From Acanthamoeba castellanii str. Neff (Eukaryota > Discosea > Longamoebia > Acanthamoebidae), in assembly GCF_000313135.1 (NCBI RefSeq), contig NW_004457611.1:122792-186791 (forward strand): 64,000 bases of DNA, read 5' to 3'. How positions within the stretch are numbered: position 1 is the stretch's first letter; every line of letters begins with the position of its first letter. The notes beneath the pieces are model-generated. The model made no database searches and was not told the DNA's origin. It worked only from the letters and a program-made list of their open reading frames with translations. This document shows positions 35,756-52,228 of the stretch, in pieces. A program made the position numbers and the translations under genes.

Positions 35756-38700
35756 TCAGGAGGGGGGCAGCTGCTTGGCAAACTTGGTGCCCGTCACGGG
35801 GCACACTGTGCGGTCGGCCATGCACTTGTAGTGCACCACCACCCCGTTGGGATATCGCGCGAAGGCCCTGATGTCGTGCGTGTCGTGTCAACGCGTGCGG
35901 CCATGACACACAACACATGCGCGTGGTGTTCTATTGTGGGGGGGGGTGCCAGGGGTTGCTTGCGTACGTGTTGCCGAGGCGCTTGTGGCAGAACTGGCAC
36001 TCGCGGTTTTCGGTGATCTTGATCTGGTGAGCCCGCGCTCGGATGAGCTGCTCCTGCATCTGCACTCATGAACGATGACGACGACGACGACGACGATTAT
36101 GAGGACAGAGACGAGCGCGGTTGGTAGTGGTGGGTGGGTCGTGTACCAGGATGTTGTCGAGCTTGAGGAGGTGGGCGATGATCTGCTTCTCGCGGCGGGC
36201 GTGGGTGCGTTCGGTGAGCATGTTCTTGAAGAAGGGTCCCAGCCTGCTCAGCGGGACGTCCGCCGGCAGTTGCTCCAGCGCCTTGGGGCCGTCGATCTGC
36301 CTGCACCGCGCACCCCCACCCCCACCACCGCAGTCAGCCACAGCAGCAGCAGCAGCAGCAGCAGCACGAACACGAACACGAACACGACCAGTGTTCGCGC
36401 ACGCGACACACGCAAGACAGTATTGGGGGTTTACTTGTAGTATTTGTTGAGGATGGCGAGGGCCTGGTCGAGGAGGGGCTTGGCCTGGCTGTCGCCCGGC
36501 GGGAACAGGTAGACCTCGAGCAGGGACAGGTACACGTCTCGGCTCTCCTCACTCTCCTCGCTGTAGTGCTTCCCGCAGTACCTGCCGCACAGTACGCACA
36601 CACATGCACACACGCACACGAGTGAGCGGGGTCTGCTGGGGTGCAACAGTACGCACTCGAGAGGGAGGCCGCGTACTGTTCGGCCATGACGTAGTTCTTG
36701 AGTTTGTAGACGTAGATCTGCAGCGCCTGCTTGTGCCCGTTGACCGTGCGGCTCAAGATGAGTGCTCGCTCCTCGTACAAATCTGGCCACGGCACACGAC
36801 ACACACGGCACACATGAGCCCCAATTGGGGAACGCACGCACACAAAAAAAGAGATGGCGCGTGCGTGCGTGCGTGCGTGCGGGGGGGGGGGGTACCGGTG
36901 AAGGGAAAGCGGGCGAGCATTTTCTCGGGATCGTAGGAGGCCGAGAGTTCGAGGAAGCGGATGAGCTTCTTTCGCGTCTGTCCGAGCAGGCCGGGCTCGC
37001 TCCCCGCAATCTCGTACGACGCTGCTCCACCCATCCATTCATCCATTCATTAGCGTGGCGGCGGCGGCGGGGCGGCGGCGGGGTTGGGTCAGGGACGTGT
37101 GTGTCGTGTCGTGTGTGGTGGCGTACTGGACTTGTAGCTCGGGTCTTGCTTGAGTTTGATGATAGTGTCGAGGTAATTGAACACGAGCTCATTGTGGAAC
37201 ACGGCCTCCTTCTCACCGCGATCCATGAGGAACTCCAGGTACGGGGTCACCAGAGACGCACTCAGGGCCTGCAGGTGCGGCAGGACCTTGTCCGGAGGCA
37301 GCATCATCTCCTCGCTCCTCTCCGTGAAGATCTGCGCAACCACACACACACACACACACACAAACGACATACGCGACGCGTGTAAGCTGCTGCAAACTCT
37401 AACCATACAACACGCGCAGGGGGGAAACAGTTGTGGTGTGTGCGTGTGTGTGTGTGTGGAGGGGGGCGTACGGAGAGGCCTTCGCGCGGGTGGGTTTGGA
37501 GGACCCACTTGGAGAATTCGAGGATGAGGGGCAGCTGCTCTGGCCGCAGCTCGCGCAGGTACCGGATGGTCTCCCATGGGCCGTGCAGCTCGTTGCCCGC
37601 CGCCGGACCCTGCCCCACCCTGGCACCCACCACCGGCGCCACACACGGCACACACGCACGGCACACGACACACACGACACACACAGCTCCCGTTCAGTGG
37701 CCGCACACGCGGTTGGGGGGGAGGCGGGGGCGGAAGAGGGCGGGGAGGGGGGTACCTGGCAAGGAGCTCGAGGGCCTTGCGGTGCAGGTGCTTGCCCTTG
37801 TAGAGTTGCACGAGGTCGGCGAACCGCGTAAAGTCCGTGAGCACCTTATCGCACTCCTGCAGCCGACCACCCACATACCGTGAGCACGCCGTGTGTGTCG
37901 CAAGTTGCGCACTAAGGTGTCGCGTGTCGTGTCGTGTTGCGTGTCGTGTCGTGTCGTGTCGTGTCGCCTGTCGCGTGTGTCTTGTGTGGAAGGAAGGTGA
38001 CCTTGATGTGGCATCGGTTGGGGAGAGATAGCAGGGCCGTGAGGTCGGCGTGCTTGGTTTTGACGTAGGCCTTCACGAGGGCCGTGTCGACGATGGTCGC
38101 CAGATCGGTCACGCTGCTGTAGTCCTCCTCGCCCGCCCCCTCGAGGCCTGCGGTCGCACGTGAGTCCCACAAACGAACAAACCCCCGCACGCAGCGCAAT
38201 GCGAGGTGTGTGCGGTGTGTGCGGTCATGTGCGTGACGTCAACGAACGGCGAGCGTGTGTGTGAGCGTTCGTGCGTACCGGCGGGGGAGTCGGTGGTGGA
38301 ACCGGAAGCGGGCCGCACTTGGGTGAGGTAGTTGATGAGCGCCAGGAGGGCCTTCTCGAGCCCCGCCCCCACTGCATTCAGCCACCCCCCCCCAATGTTT
38401 TGTTACGAAGGGAATCATGATGGTGACGACGATGATGATGATGATAAAGTCCGGGGGGTAGGGGTAGGGGGGTAAGGAGGGTTTGCGTACCGAGCGAGAC
38501 GACGTCGAACGGGTACTGGAACTTGTCGCGCAGGTTCTTGGGCAGCAGGTTGGGGTACAGACCCAGCACCTATTGTAATAGGGCGGAAGGAGGCCACGCA
38601 CACACGCACACACGCACACACGCCCGATTTAGCCCCCGAGGCGCGCGTAGGCAGGCGTGAGCGGGCGAGCGGGTGGACAGGCACCTGGAGGGGGTCGGTG

Positions 38701-40993
38701 TTGAGTTCGGAGAAGAAGCCCATGGCGCGCTCGTACTGGCCCTGGCTGAAGAGGTGATAGGCGAACAGCTCCTTGATCTCCTTCAACTTTTCGGCCTGCG
38801 CACACCCATCGCCATCATCACCACCATCACCACCACCGCCGTCATCGTCGTCAGTCTATCATTGAGCATGCGGTGCAGAGAGAGGGAGTAGAAGAGCGGT
38901 GGTGGTGGGGGGGGGGCAAGGCACGTGCCTTGAGGGTCTCGTCGAAGTTGGTGAGGCTCTCGCACAGGCTGATGGCGTCCTCGTACTCCTTTTCCCGGAT
39001 GAGCTGGTCCACCTGCGTGCACCCCCCCCCCACGGGTTAACTCCTTAGGCAACGGCCAACGACCAACACCGCGAGCACGGCACGACCACGGCCGGCACGA
39101 GCGGTGAGATGGGGTAGGGTGCGTACCTGGGCGAGGATGGGGACGGGCAGGAGGCGCCAGATGTGGTTGGGGGCGGCCACGTAGATGTCCTTCTTGATCT
39201 GCATCAGCTTGGCCCCGCGCAGCGACACCGTTTGCACTGCAGCCCGCCAGGCGCACCACGAACCACATCAGGAAACGGAGGAAGGGTTGGTTGCAGTTGG
39301 TTGGTGGCAGAAGGGCGGGCGTGAGGGGGTGGAGGGGAGTACCGAGGGTCTGGGTGCCGAACATGGTCCGCACTTCGAGGAATTTGGGGAGGAGGGCCAG
39401 CACGTAGGGGAAGCAGTAGCCCACCGCCGTCGGCATCTCGCTCCAGCTCAGACCGAACTTGCGCGCCGGCCGGCCGTCGTACCCGACCGTGATGCTGATG
39501 TCTGCGCGGAACATCACAACGCCGCCACACATGCCACACGCACGCACATACGGCCGTCAGCAGCGGGGGGGGGGCGAATGTTGAAAGAGAGAGTGTGGGG
39601 GGGGGGTATTACTGTCGCGGGCCAGGAGGAGCTGCTGGTTGGGGAGCGACGTGATGAGGGGGCTGCTGTTTCGCCCCGTGGGGAACAAGTCCCGCATGGC
39701 GCCCGTCCTGTACACCCCCCCCCCCAAAAGTATTATTAGTATTTTAATAGTATTATTTTTTAGTTGGGGGGGGTGGTCACGTGGCGAGTGTGTGTGCACA
39801 ACGCCTGGAGAGGGGCGAGGGAACGGCACCTGATGTCGATGAGGTTGTACTCCTTCTTGAACCCCACGCACAGGTGTTCGCCGCACCACACCATCGCCTT
39901 GGCCGTCTCCGGCACCACGAGTTCCTGGCGCGCGCACACACGCCGCCGCAGCCCACCACCACGTGGTATCGTCAGATGTGGTCGTGGCGCAACATCACAA
40001 CAGTTCAGGGGGTTGGATTGAGGGCGGTGGGGGGGGGTATGGTGTACGCGTATTTCGTTGAACTGCTTGCCGTCCCACTGGTAGAGGATGAGGCGCTTCT
40101 TGATGGCCACGCACAGGCGCAGCGGGGACGAGGTCTTGTCCACGGCGTACACCTCGCACCCGCGGCTCTTGGCCAGCGTGCTGTGATGCCGGAAGCTACC
40201 GAGGGCGTGCACCTGCAGCACGTCTGCCGATCATCGAACGTACCGACGCGCGCGAATCCAAACACATCGCACACATCGCACACATCGCACACATCGCACA
40301 CACAGACAAAAGTGTTTGGTTCAGCGGATGCGCAACAATGAACGGGGGGCGGGTGGAGGAAGGGGAAAGGGCCCTACCGGTGAGGGAGAGCATGAGCTTG
40401 AGGTCCTCGAGCACCTCGATGGCGCGGATGGGCTTCTTGCTGAAGGCCTTGTGCGAGTCCACGAGGGACACCAGGAAGGGCGCCTTCCCCGTTTCTGCTC
40501 TCGCGGCCACCACGCCACCACGCACGGCCGTGCCATCAGCCATCAGCCATCGGCCATCCTTCGCGCCCACTCCAGCCCAGGAAGCAGGAGCGGGCAGAGA
40601 GCCGACGTTGGAAAGTGGCCGTACCATCCACGCCGGGCTTCTCCTTCACCTCGTAGATGAGGAGCACGCCCTCGGCCGTGCCCACGATCAGCCGTTCATC
40701 TGCAGGAGCGAGAGCCCCACGTTGGTATTCTCTCCTCAATTTATTTTACTTAATTATTATTATTTATTATTTATTATTATTGTGGGTAGTGGTGAACGGA
40801 GGTACCCCAGATGTCCATGCATTCGATGCGCAGGGGCAGCTTCTCCACGAGCGACACCGAATTAAAAGCCGTATGCCCTGCCTTGTGCGTGCACCCCCCC
40901 CCCGGCAAAGTAGCACAAAAGCGGCAGGGGTGCCAATCAGCAGAACGTCCCCGTCGGGAGATGAGAAAGTGGGGTCAGGTTCCGCCGTACCAT
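35756..40993 (-). CDS. VPS39: VPS39/VAM6 vacuolar sorting subunit (HOPS)
   Basis: HOPS tethering-complex subunit for late endosome-lysosome fusion. N-terminal CNH-type propeller: FNSVSLVEKLPLRIECMDIW, ERLIVGTAEGVLLIYEV, LVSLVDSHKAFSKKPI, LCVAIKKRLILYQWDGKQF, AKAMVWCGEHLCVGFKKEYN and TVSLRGAKLMQIKK. Then helical clathrin-type repeats (QLIREKEYEDAISLCESL, KELFAYHLFSQGQYERAMGF, LRDKFQYPFDVVSL and more), and a C-terminal Cys-rich end ENRECQFCHKRLGNT-FARYPNGVVVHYKCMADR, TVCPVTGTKFAKQLPPS, the Vps39-type zinc finger. I read a start at 40993 where the ATG is followed immediately by an intron (donor GTACGG) and resumes GCAGGGCAT, giving MAGHTAFNSVSLVEKLPLR. The gene has about 20 short introns, several with poly-C just after the donor (sense). 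Confidence 0.9.
37917..37988. repeat. GTGTCGTGTCGTGT tract in VPS39 intron
   Basis: About 70 bases of GTGTC/GTGTT words, orientation opposite to that of VPS39 transcription. Confidence 0.9.
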
Positions 40994-41274
40994 GGTGCTG
41001 TTCTCGCCCAAAGCCCCACCACTGTGCAATCGCCCGCTGTTCTCTTTTGTGTGGGCTGCCCTTCTCTTCTTCCTCTTCCTTTTCTTTTCCTTGTCTTTCG
41101 ATTTTTCAATCTTATTTTGGCAAGGGTGGTGCGAGAGAGGTAGAAAGAAAGGGGGAGTTGTATTGGCAGGTGACCTGATCGCGTGCCCACGCCCACGGTT
41201 CTCCGCCAGGCGTGGCCGAAGGTAAACAACAACAACAACAAACCATACAGAACACAACAACGCAAACGGGGCGT

Positions 41275-43605
41275 TTAGGCGATGGGGTGGCGGGTGGTGG
41301 TGTCGTTGGTGAAGACGCGTGTCTCGCCGGTGGGCGTGATGCGGTTCTTGAGGCTGGCGATGGGGCCGAGGTGGGCGCCCTTGGTGCGGGCCACGGCGAT
41401 CTGCTTGGTGAGGACGCGGTTGAGGCGCTCCATGTAGTCGGCGATGTTGTTCTCCACGGAGCGCTCGATGTTGTGGCGGATCTTGCCCGAGAGGACCTTG
41501 GTGATGGCGTTGTAGAGGGCGTCGTGGCGGGTCTCGTAGAGGTGGAGCTTCATGTTGTGGACGGAGCAGATGACGCGGTCCACCTCGAGCACCTTGTCCG
41601 AGTGGGAGAAGGTGCGGACGATGAGCTTGAGGTCGACGCCGGAGCCGCCCACGCTGATGCGGATCTTGCCCTCGTCCTCCACCTTGGGGAACTTGTTGCG
41701 GCGGAACCAGATGTCGGCGTCCTCGATGAAGATGTTGACGTTCTTGACCTCGAACACCACCTCCTCGCCGCCGAACGAGGTGTCGATGCCCTGCTTGAGG
41801 TGGCCCAGGTCGAGGGCCAGGCGGCCGCTGTGGGTCATGACCACGCTCTCGGGCACCAGGTCGCGCAGGGTGACCACGACGTTGCTCAGGCGCAGCTGCA
41901 TGTCCGGGTTGTTGACGGTGATGGCCGGTACCGGGATGCGCACGCGCTCGATGAGGGACTGGAGGATGATGAGGCGCAGCTGCTCGAGGGCCTGCGTCTT
42001 GAGCACCACGTTGCCCTGGTCGTCGAGCATGATGTCGGCCAGCAGGGCCTTGGCGTCGTTCTTGAGCCGCAGCGTGGCCGGGTCGCGCTCCACGTTGCGC
42101 AGGATGGCGCGGGCCTCGTGGAAGGAGCCCGTGAGGTGCTCGCGGAGCTTCTCGTCGTGGAGCTGCTGCGCCCAGCGGATGTGCTCCTTCATCTCCTCCA
42201 GCGTCTGGCGCTCGCTCAGGCGCTCCGGGTGGTCCAGCAGGCCGGCGAAGAAGTGCCGCAGCGAGTGGAAGTAGCGCCGGGCCTCGTCGTCGCGGCGGAA
42301 CGTGAGCGTGATGGCGCGCCAGTGCCCGATGAGCGGGTCCAGCGTGCGGTCGCCCGTGAAGGTCTCGAAGATCTCCTGCGCCAGCGCCAGCGTGCGCTTC
42401 AGGTGCTCGCTGTCGGCCATGCTCCGCAGCCCGCCCGTCACCTGCCCGCGCTGCTCGCGGTCGATCTCCTCGTCGAACAGCCGGAAGATGTCCAGCACCC
42501 GACGCAGCAGCTCCGCCGTCGCCGGCCGGCGCGTGATGTCGCGCAGCAGCTCCGTGAACCGCTCGGCCAGCTGGCTGGTCTGCTCCTGGCTGAGCCGCAC
42601 CCGCCGCCCGCCGATGCTGAGGCCCTCCTCGAGCCGCTTGCCCAGCCCGCTCACTGAAGACGAAGAGGCGGCGCTGCCCTCGTGGCGGTGGTGGCCCTCG
42701 CCCACGGGGATCTCGAACTCGCCGGCGCTGCCGGTCGGGTAGGCCTGGGCCGGGGCCTGGGCGGCGTAGCTGGTGGCGTGCGGGAAGGCCTCGGGGGCCT
42801 TGCGGTGGCGCTGGCCATAGTCGTAGCTACGGTCGCTCTCGTCGTAGCGCTCGCCGACGTCGGACGCGTCAGAGTCGCTGCTGCTGATGCGCTCGCCGGA
42901 GACGGCCTCGGAGAGGAGGTTGATGAGGGAGCGGATCTGGGCGCGGAACTTGCGGGAGCGGACGACCTCGAGGCCGGCCATGCGCGCGGTCTGGAGGGTC
43001 TCGCGGGCGAGCGAGCGGAGGCGGTCCGAGTCGAAGCCGTCGACGACGTCCCACGAGTCGCGGGCCTCGCGGGCCTGGAGAGAGAGGTCGCGGCGGGCGA
43101 GGAGGCCCTCCTGGGCGAGGCGCTGGAGCTTGCCGCCCTCGTTCTTCTCGCGCATGAACTGCGTGGCCGAGTCCACGAGCCGCTCGGTGTCGGTCAGGAT
43201 GCGCTCGCCCAGCGGGTTGAGGCCCTCGGTCTCGTGCTTGGCGATGTTGACCTGCTCCCGCACCCGCTCCAGCGTGTGCTCGATCTGCACGTTGCTGGGC
43301 AGCTTGTCCACCACCTTGTTGTTGGTCGGCACCCCCATGCCCATGCCCATGCCCATGCCGGGTGCGTAGGCGGTGGTGCCGGGCGTGTAGACGGTGGTGC
43401 CGGGCGTGTAGGCGGTGGGGCTGGCCAGCAGGCCGGTGCCGGCCATGACGACGGGCGGCGCGCCCGTGGTGGTGATCACGGCGGGCTGGCCCATCATGAC
43501 GCCCGTCGTTGGCATGACGGTCGGGTTCGAGTAGGCGTCGGTGTACACGCCGGCGGGCGCGTAGGTGGTGCTGGTGGTGGTGTTGGTGGTGGGGTAGTTG
43601 CTCAT
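41275..43605 (-). CDS. HAM1-like domain protein, intronless
   Basis: 776 residues in one exon, unlike every large neighbour. It resembles the fungal HAM1-like (DUF4449/DUF5923) lipid-transfer-related proteins by its N-terminal ERVREQVNIAKHETEGLNPL, the long helical middle (AELLRRVLDIFRLFDEEID, then LAQEIFETFTGDRTLDPL) and a C-terminal beta-rich part (VEDEGKIRISVGGSGVDLKL, then VICSVHNMKLHLYET and ALYNAITKVLSGKIRHNIE). The family link is from remembered features, not a search. The first 90 residues are Thr/Pro/Gly/Met-rich (YAPAGVYTDAYSNPTVMPTT, then PGMGMGMGMGVP). Start chosen at 43605 (MSNYPTTNTTTST); the codon nine bases upstream is not an ATG. Lies 10-15 kb from an intron-rich paralogue on the same strand. 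Confidence 0.72.
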   Translation of the reverse strand: MSNYPTTNTTTSTTYAPAGVYTDAYSNPTVMPTTGVMMGQPAVITTTGAPPVVMAGTGLLASPTAYTPGTTVYTPGTTAYAPGMGMGMGMGVPTNNKVVDKLPSNVQIEHTLERVREQVNIAKHETEGLNPLGERILTDTERLVDSATQFMREKNEGGKLQRLAQEGLLARRDLSLQAREARDSWDVVDGFDSDRLRSLARETLQTARMAGLEVVRSRKFRAQIRSLINLLSEAVSGERISSSDSDASDVGERYDESDRSYDYGQRHRKAPEAFPHATSYAAQAPAQAYPTGSAGEFEIPVGEGHHRHEGSAASSSSVSGLGKRLEEGLSIGGRRVRLSQEQTSQLAERFTELLRDITRRPATAELLRRVLDIFRLFDEEIDREQRGQVTGGLRSMADSEHLKRTLALAQEIFETFTGDRTLDPLIGHWRAITLTFRRDDEARRYFHSLRHFFAGLLDHPERLSERQTLEEMKEHIRWAQQLHDEKLREHLTGSFHEARAILRNVERDPATLRLKNDAKALLADIMLDDQGNVVLKTQALEQLRLIILQSLIERVRIPVPAITVNNPDMQLRLSNVVVTLRDLVPESVVMTHSGRLALDLGHLKQGIDTSFGGEEVVFEVKNVNIFIEDADIWFRRNKFPKVEDEGKIRISVGGSGVDLKLIVRTFSHSDKVLEVDRVICSVHNMKLHLYETRHDALYNAITKVLSGKIRHNIERSVENNIADYMERLNRVLTKQIAVARTKGAHLGPIASLKNRITPTGETRVFTNDTTTRHPIA

Positions 43606-44784
43606 GGTGTGCAAGTGGCTAAGATAAGATAAGGGTCGTGATGTAGATTAGATGATATGAGTGGTGGTGGTGGTGGGGTGGATGGAATGACTTAGGTGTG
43701 GTGGTGTGTAAGCTGTTGTGGTAGTATGACTTGCCGAACTGAGTTTGGCCTCTTTATGTGGACCAGCTGGGTAGGTGAGGTGTACGCCCCGCCGGGTTCC
43801 GGCAGTGGTGGTGCCGAAAGCGGACGAAAACCCACCGTATGGACACACCCTCAACTGGCCTGCCCTTTCTTCGGGAACCCAAGCAAAGAAAGGTGGTCCG
43901 CAGCCTCCATCTTCCACAGAACCAACACTGCAGGTTCTTTAGCATTTTCTCTTCCTCTCTTTTATTTTCTTTGCTTTTCTTGCATTTAAGGCGACAATCT
44001 TGGTGCCGGGCTTTTTGCCGGAGCCAAATTGCCCGTTGGGAGACCGGTCTTTGGCGTGCACAATAATTAGCTGGTGTTGCCCTCCGTTCTTCTTCAAGCC
44101 CCTTTTCTCCTCCGGTTGGGGTGGAAAAATAACAAATAAAAATAACTCTCTGTCACGTAGCACGGAGAGGAAAGAGGAGAGAGAGAGCTGAGCTTAGCAG
44201 CCCCCTCGAGGAGATAACCGAACCCTGGGCCAGTCGAGCAGCAGCTAGCTTGGAATGGAGACTTTCAACAGGTGCCCACCCCACCTCAATATGGGCGCTA
44301 GCCGTCCTCCCCCATAGGCTACGTGCGGGGTCTTCCTACATACGTGCATCAGCAGCACATTAGGGAGACCTAGTGGCTGCCCGGGCGGCAGGGAATTACA
44401 TGCATCCCCACAGGCAATGACGATGCGACCGTTAATTTGGTTTCCTGCCATCATTTTGGGGGGTGGGGGGTGATGCACATCACAGACTTCTATGGAAGAA
44501 GTCTACCGATACCGCGCCCACGCGCAGCCCCGCGAGTCTGGCTTCCGCGCCTGGGAGCAGCCAAGGCCGCCTCTTTTCCTCCTCCAACGCCACCCCCACG
44601 TACATAACCCCCCAGCCATTTATTTATTGCGGGAGCACTTTTATTTTGTTTTTGCCCACTCGGCTCGAGCCCTGCTGGGCCAGCCAAACGGCTGCCGACA
44701 GCTTGCTTGGCCCTGCCTACTTATTATATATTAATATGTAATGGGCACATACACACACCACACAGGGCTGCGGGACGGGACTCC
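43606..44784. other. Divergent intergenic region, 1.2 kb, no confirmed gene
   Basis: Separates the intronless HAM1-like gene (-) from the FYVE-C2-kinase gene (+) and should contain both promoters. It is the longest gene-free stretch of the window. GC is lower at 43960-44160. Short reading frames exist on the minus strand (43939-44163, Lys-rich; 44245-44478, a Gly/Pro/Leu mix) but neither has a recognisable motif. A 44170-44470 block with many short inverted words could be a structured RNA, but no known class fits. I found no tRNA, 5S rRNA or spliceosomal snRNA pattern. Confidence 0.5.
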
Positions 44785-48842
<4,058 letters not shown>

Positions 48843-49482
48843 GGCTCTCGACTCACACGCAGCCACCAACCACGTACGCCAGCCCCCCCCCAAACCGCCA
48901 CCTCCAATGGCACACCAGCCACCCGCCGCCACTAATCCACGCCGCCACCAATAGCAGGGCGCGAGTACGAGAGAGCAAGAGACCCCAAGGAGGAGGAGAA
49001 GTACGAACACAACGAATGTACATAACGGGCTACCTCACACTACCACCATTACCCACCACCACCCACGCTGCGCACCAGCCGTTACCTCCCCCGCTGTACA
49101 ACCTACGACCTACCCCCCATCAGCAGCACCCCTCTTTCCTTTTTCTTCCCTTCCGCACCACCACCACCACCACCACCAACAGCAGCAGCCGCATGCCGCC
49201 CCGCCCCAGCAACGAATGCAACGATTTTGTATTTTGAACGATCATCCCCCCCCCCCGCACGTGGGCCACAACAACGCGTTGCTGACAATCTTCTTGATGC
49301 CCACGCGAAACAAAAAAAGAAAAGGAAAAGAAAAGAAAAGAAAAGAAGGCCAACAAACGACAAGGCAGCAGGGGTGCGTGATGCGTGGGACACGTGCTGC
49401 TGCTGCTGCTGGTGGTGGTGCTGGGCGGGGCGCGGCGGGGAAGGGACAAGCGCCTCCTCCTGAGCGGCGTCGGGAGGAAGGG
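48843..49482. other. Intergenic region between kinase and PIG-B genes
   Basis: 640 bases, AT-poor, with poly-Thr/His-type ACC runs (49156-49180) and poly-A-rich purine tracts (49307-49350). An open frame on the plus strand to 49237 could be an alternative C-terminal exon of the kinase. Otherwise I see nothing coding. Confidence 0.5.
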
Positions 49483-51305
49483 ATGACAATGCTGGGGCGG
49501 TGGTGGTGGCTCGTGGTGGGCGTGTATCGGGTGGCCAACGCGCTGGCGCTGGGCACGGCCTTCGTGCCCGACGAGTACTGGCAGGCGCTCGAGGTGGCCC
49601 ACTACGCCGTCTTTGGGTAGACGCACAGCTGCCCCACCCCCCAAACGGTGGTGGTCCATGTCTGATGGGTGCGGCGTGGGTGGGTGGACTCGTGTGTGTG
49701 GTGGTGGTGGGGTGGCAGGTATGGTCACCTGACGTGGGAGTGGGAGCACCGGCTGCGGGGCTTCCTGCACCCGGGCCTCTTCGCCGCCGTGTTCGCCCTC
49801 CTGCGGCTCTTCCACGCCGACTCTCCCCTCGCCATCGTACGACTGCGCACCCCATCCTCCATCCTCCCCAGCCCAAGGCATTCCATCCATTATGCCACCG
49901 CTACTGCTGCCGCTGCCGCGACTGCTGCTGCACCCCTACCGCGGCCATGGTAGGCCCGGTGGTGGCGTGGTGGTTCTGACGTGGTGGGTGCGTGTGCGCT
50001 TGTGTGCATGTGCTCACCCCCCCCCCCGACGGCAGATCGTGGGGCCGCGCGTGTTGCAGGGCCTCATGCAGGCGGTGGGCGATTGGGGCGCCTACGCGCT
50101 CGCCCGCTCCTTCTTCGGACCGCGAACTGCCGCCTGGGCTGTACGCACCCCGGCATACCCCTCCTCCCCCAAATGCTGCCCTGGGACCGCGTCCGCATCT
50201 CACGTCGCCCTCTTCTCCGTGCGTGCGTGGGTGCGTGGGTGCATTGGGGGGGGGGTGGACGCGCGTAGCTCGCGTGCCAGCTCCTGTCCTGGTTCACCTT
50301 CTATTGCGGGGTACACGGCCTGGTGGTGGCTGGTGGCGGCTGGTTGGTGGGGAAGACGCTGGAGACGCGGCCCATGATGCCCATGACGATGCGAAGACGA
50401 AAAACTGGACTCCTCCGATGGCTGCTGCTCGTGCTCATGCTCGTGCTCATGCTCGTGTATCGTGTATCGTGGTTGCACCGCGGCGGCGGCGTGGCGGCGG
50501 CGGCGGCGGGTGGTGGGTTCTGGCGTGTGGTAGGGTCGCACGCTTTCCAACTCGCTCGAGACGGTGCTGGTGACCCTGGTCCTGGTCTACTGGCCGTGGG
50601 ACGCACACGCACACCTCACCGACTCTCAGCGCTGGCGCCGGTACCTGCGCGGCCTTCCCTCTCTCTCGCCTCGTCATCCCCCCGCCGCGCACCCACCAAC
50701 ACCATCTCTCTCTCTCTCTCTCGTGTTCTCTCGTGGTCGTTGGTCGTGCGTGTGCTGGCCGCGTGGGGCAGGAGGCTGGCCCTGGCCATCGGGGTGGTGG
50801 CGTTTGCCGTGCGTCCCACGAGCGCGGTGGTGCTGGCCTACGTGGGCCTGCGCGCCCTCTGGTTCTCACCCTCCTTCTCCGAACGCCTTCGCCTGGTCTT
50901 CTGCGAGGTCCTCCCCATCGGGTACCCTGTCTCTCTATCTATCGATCTATCCACCTCTCCACCCATTACAACGTCAACGTCGCAGCCGTCGTTGCCGTAG
51001 CCCGCTTTGCCCGCCACCGCCACCTGGCCTGACACGAATGACGGCGCGCGCGGTGGTGGTTGGTGGTGGCTGGTGGGCAGGGTGGTGGGCGTGGCGTGTT
51101 CGTGCGGGGTGGACTACCTCTTCTACGGGGAGCTCACGTTCGTGCCGTGGAACTTTGTCAAGTTCAACGTGGCCCACAACATATCGGCCTTCTACGGCAC
51201 CCACCCGTTCCACTGGTACTTCACACAAGGTAGCGACTTCCCTCCCCTCTCGCCTTGGCCGCGGTATTCCGACGACGCGTTGTAGCGGAATGCCTCACCA
51301 CGGCA

Positions 51306-51338
<33 letters not shown>

Positions 51339-52176
51339 CGTGTTGTGTGTGTTGTGTGTTGGTGGCGGTGGCGGCGGCGGTGTGCAGGGTTGCCCACCAT
51401 CCTGGGTAGCTTCGTGCCGGTGTTTGTCCTGGGCGTGGCCGTTGCGGCGCGGCGCGAGCTGTTCTACCTCCTCTGTTGGACTGTCTTCGTCTACAGCCTG
51501 CTCGGCCACAAGGAGTTCCGGTGCGCACGCCCTCTCTCTCTCCCCGCCCACCCGTCCCAGTGAATGGGGATGCCTGCTGGCGCTCTATCGCGGATGCTTC
51601 TTCTCGCCAACGCCCGCCCTCCCGCACTCTCTCTCTCTCTCTCTGATACTTCTTCTCCGTGCATCACCACCGTGACGATGGTGTGGTGGTGGTGGTGGCG
51701 GCGGCGGCGTGCAGGTTCATATTTCCGATCCTGCCAATCGCCCACGCCTACGCGGGCCACTTCCTGGACTGGGCCTACCGCCGCTGCTGCGTGACCTCCT
51801 CCGCCAGCGCCGAGGTGGCGAGCGCTCCTGACTCTCGGGAGAGGGCGGCGGCTCCCACGACGCAAGGGGACCGCAAGAAGAGGCGGGACCACGACGGCGG
51901 TGGAGCGGTCCACGCCTCGGTGAGGAAGAGGCGGCAGCGCGTGTGGTCGTTGTTGTTCGGGGCCGGGTGCGTGGTGCTGCTCCTTACGCACGCGGGGATG
52001 GCGTACTACTTCTCGTTCTGGCACCAGCGCAGCCCCATCGACGTCATGCACCACCTCCGCCACGAAACCCAACGACTCAACGGAGGTGCCTCCCCCCTCC
52101 CCTCATTGCCCGCTTTTTCGAGCCACGTGGGTGGTGCTGATGCAAGCGTGGGCGGCCGCATTTGACACTTCGATCT

Positions 52177-52228
<52 letters not shown>

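Noticed and set aside
41212..42657. 481-codon plus-strand frame opposite the HAM1-like gene
   Set aside because: It is antisense to a well-supported coding exon and arises from its GC-rich third positions; its Val/Ala/Glu/Leu make-up is typical of such shadows.
42682..43632. 316-codon plus-strand frame opposite the HAM1-like N-terminus
   Set aside because: Same reason: antisense of biased coding DNA, no motif.
43606..44784. tRNA, 5S rRNA, snRNA or SRP RNA in the wide intergenic gap
   Set aside because: No matching box sequences or conserved cores were found by eye; a covariance search was not possible.
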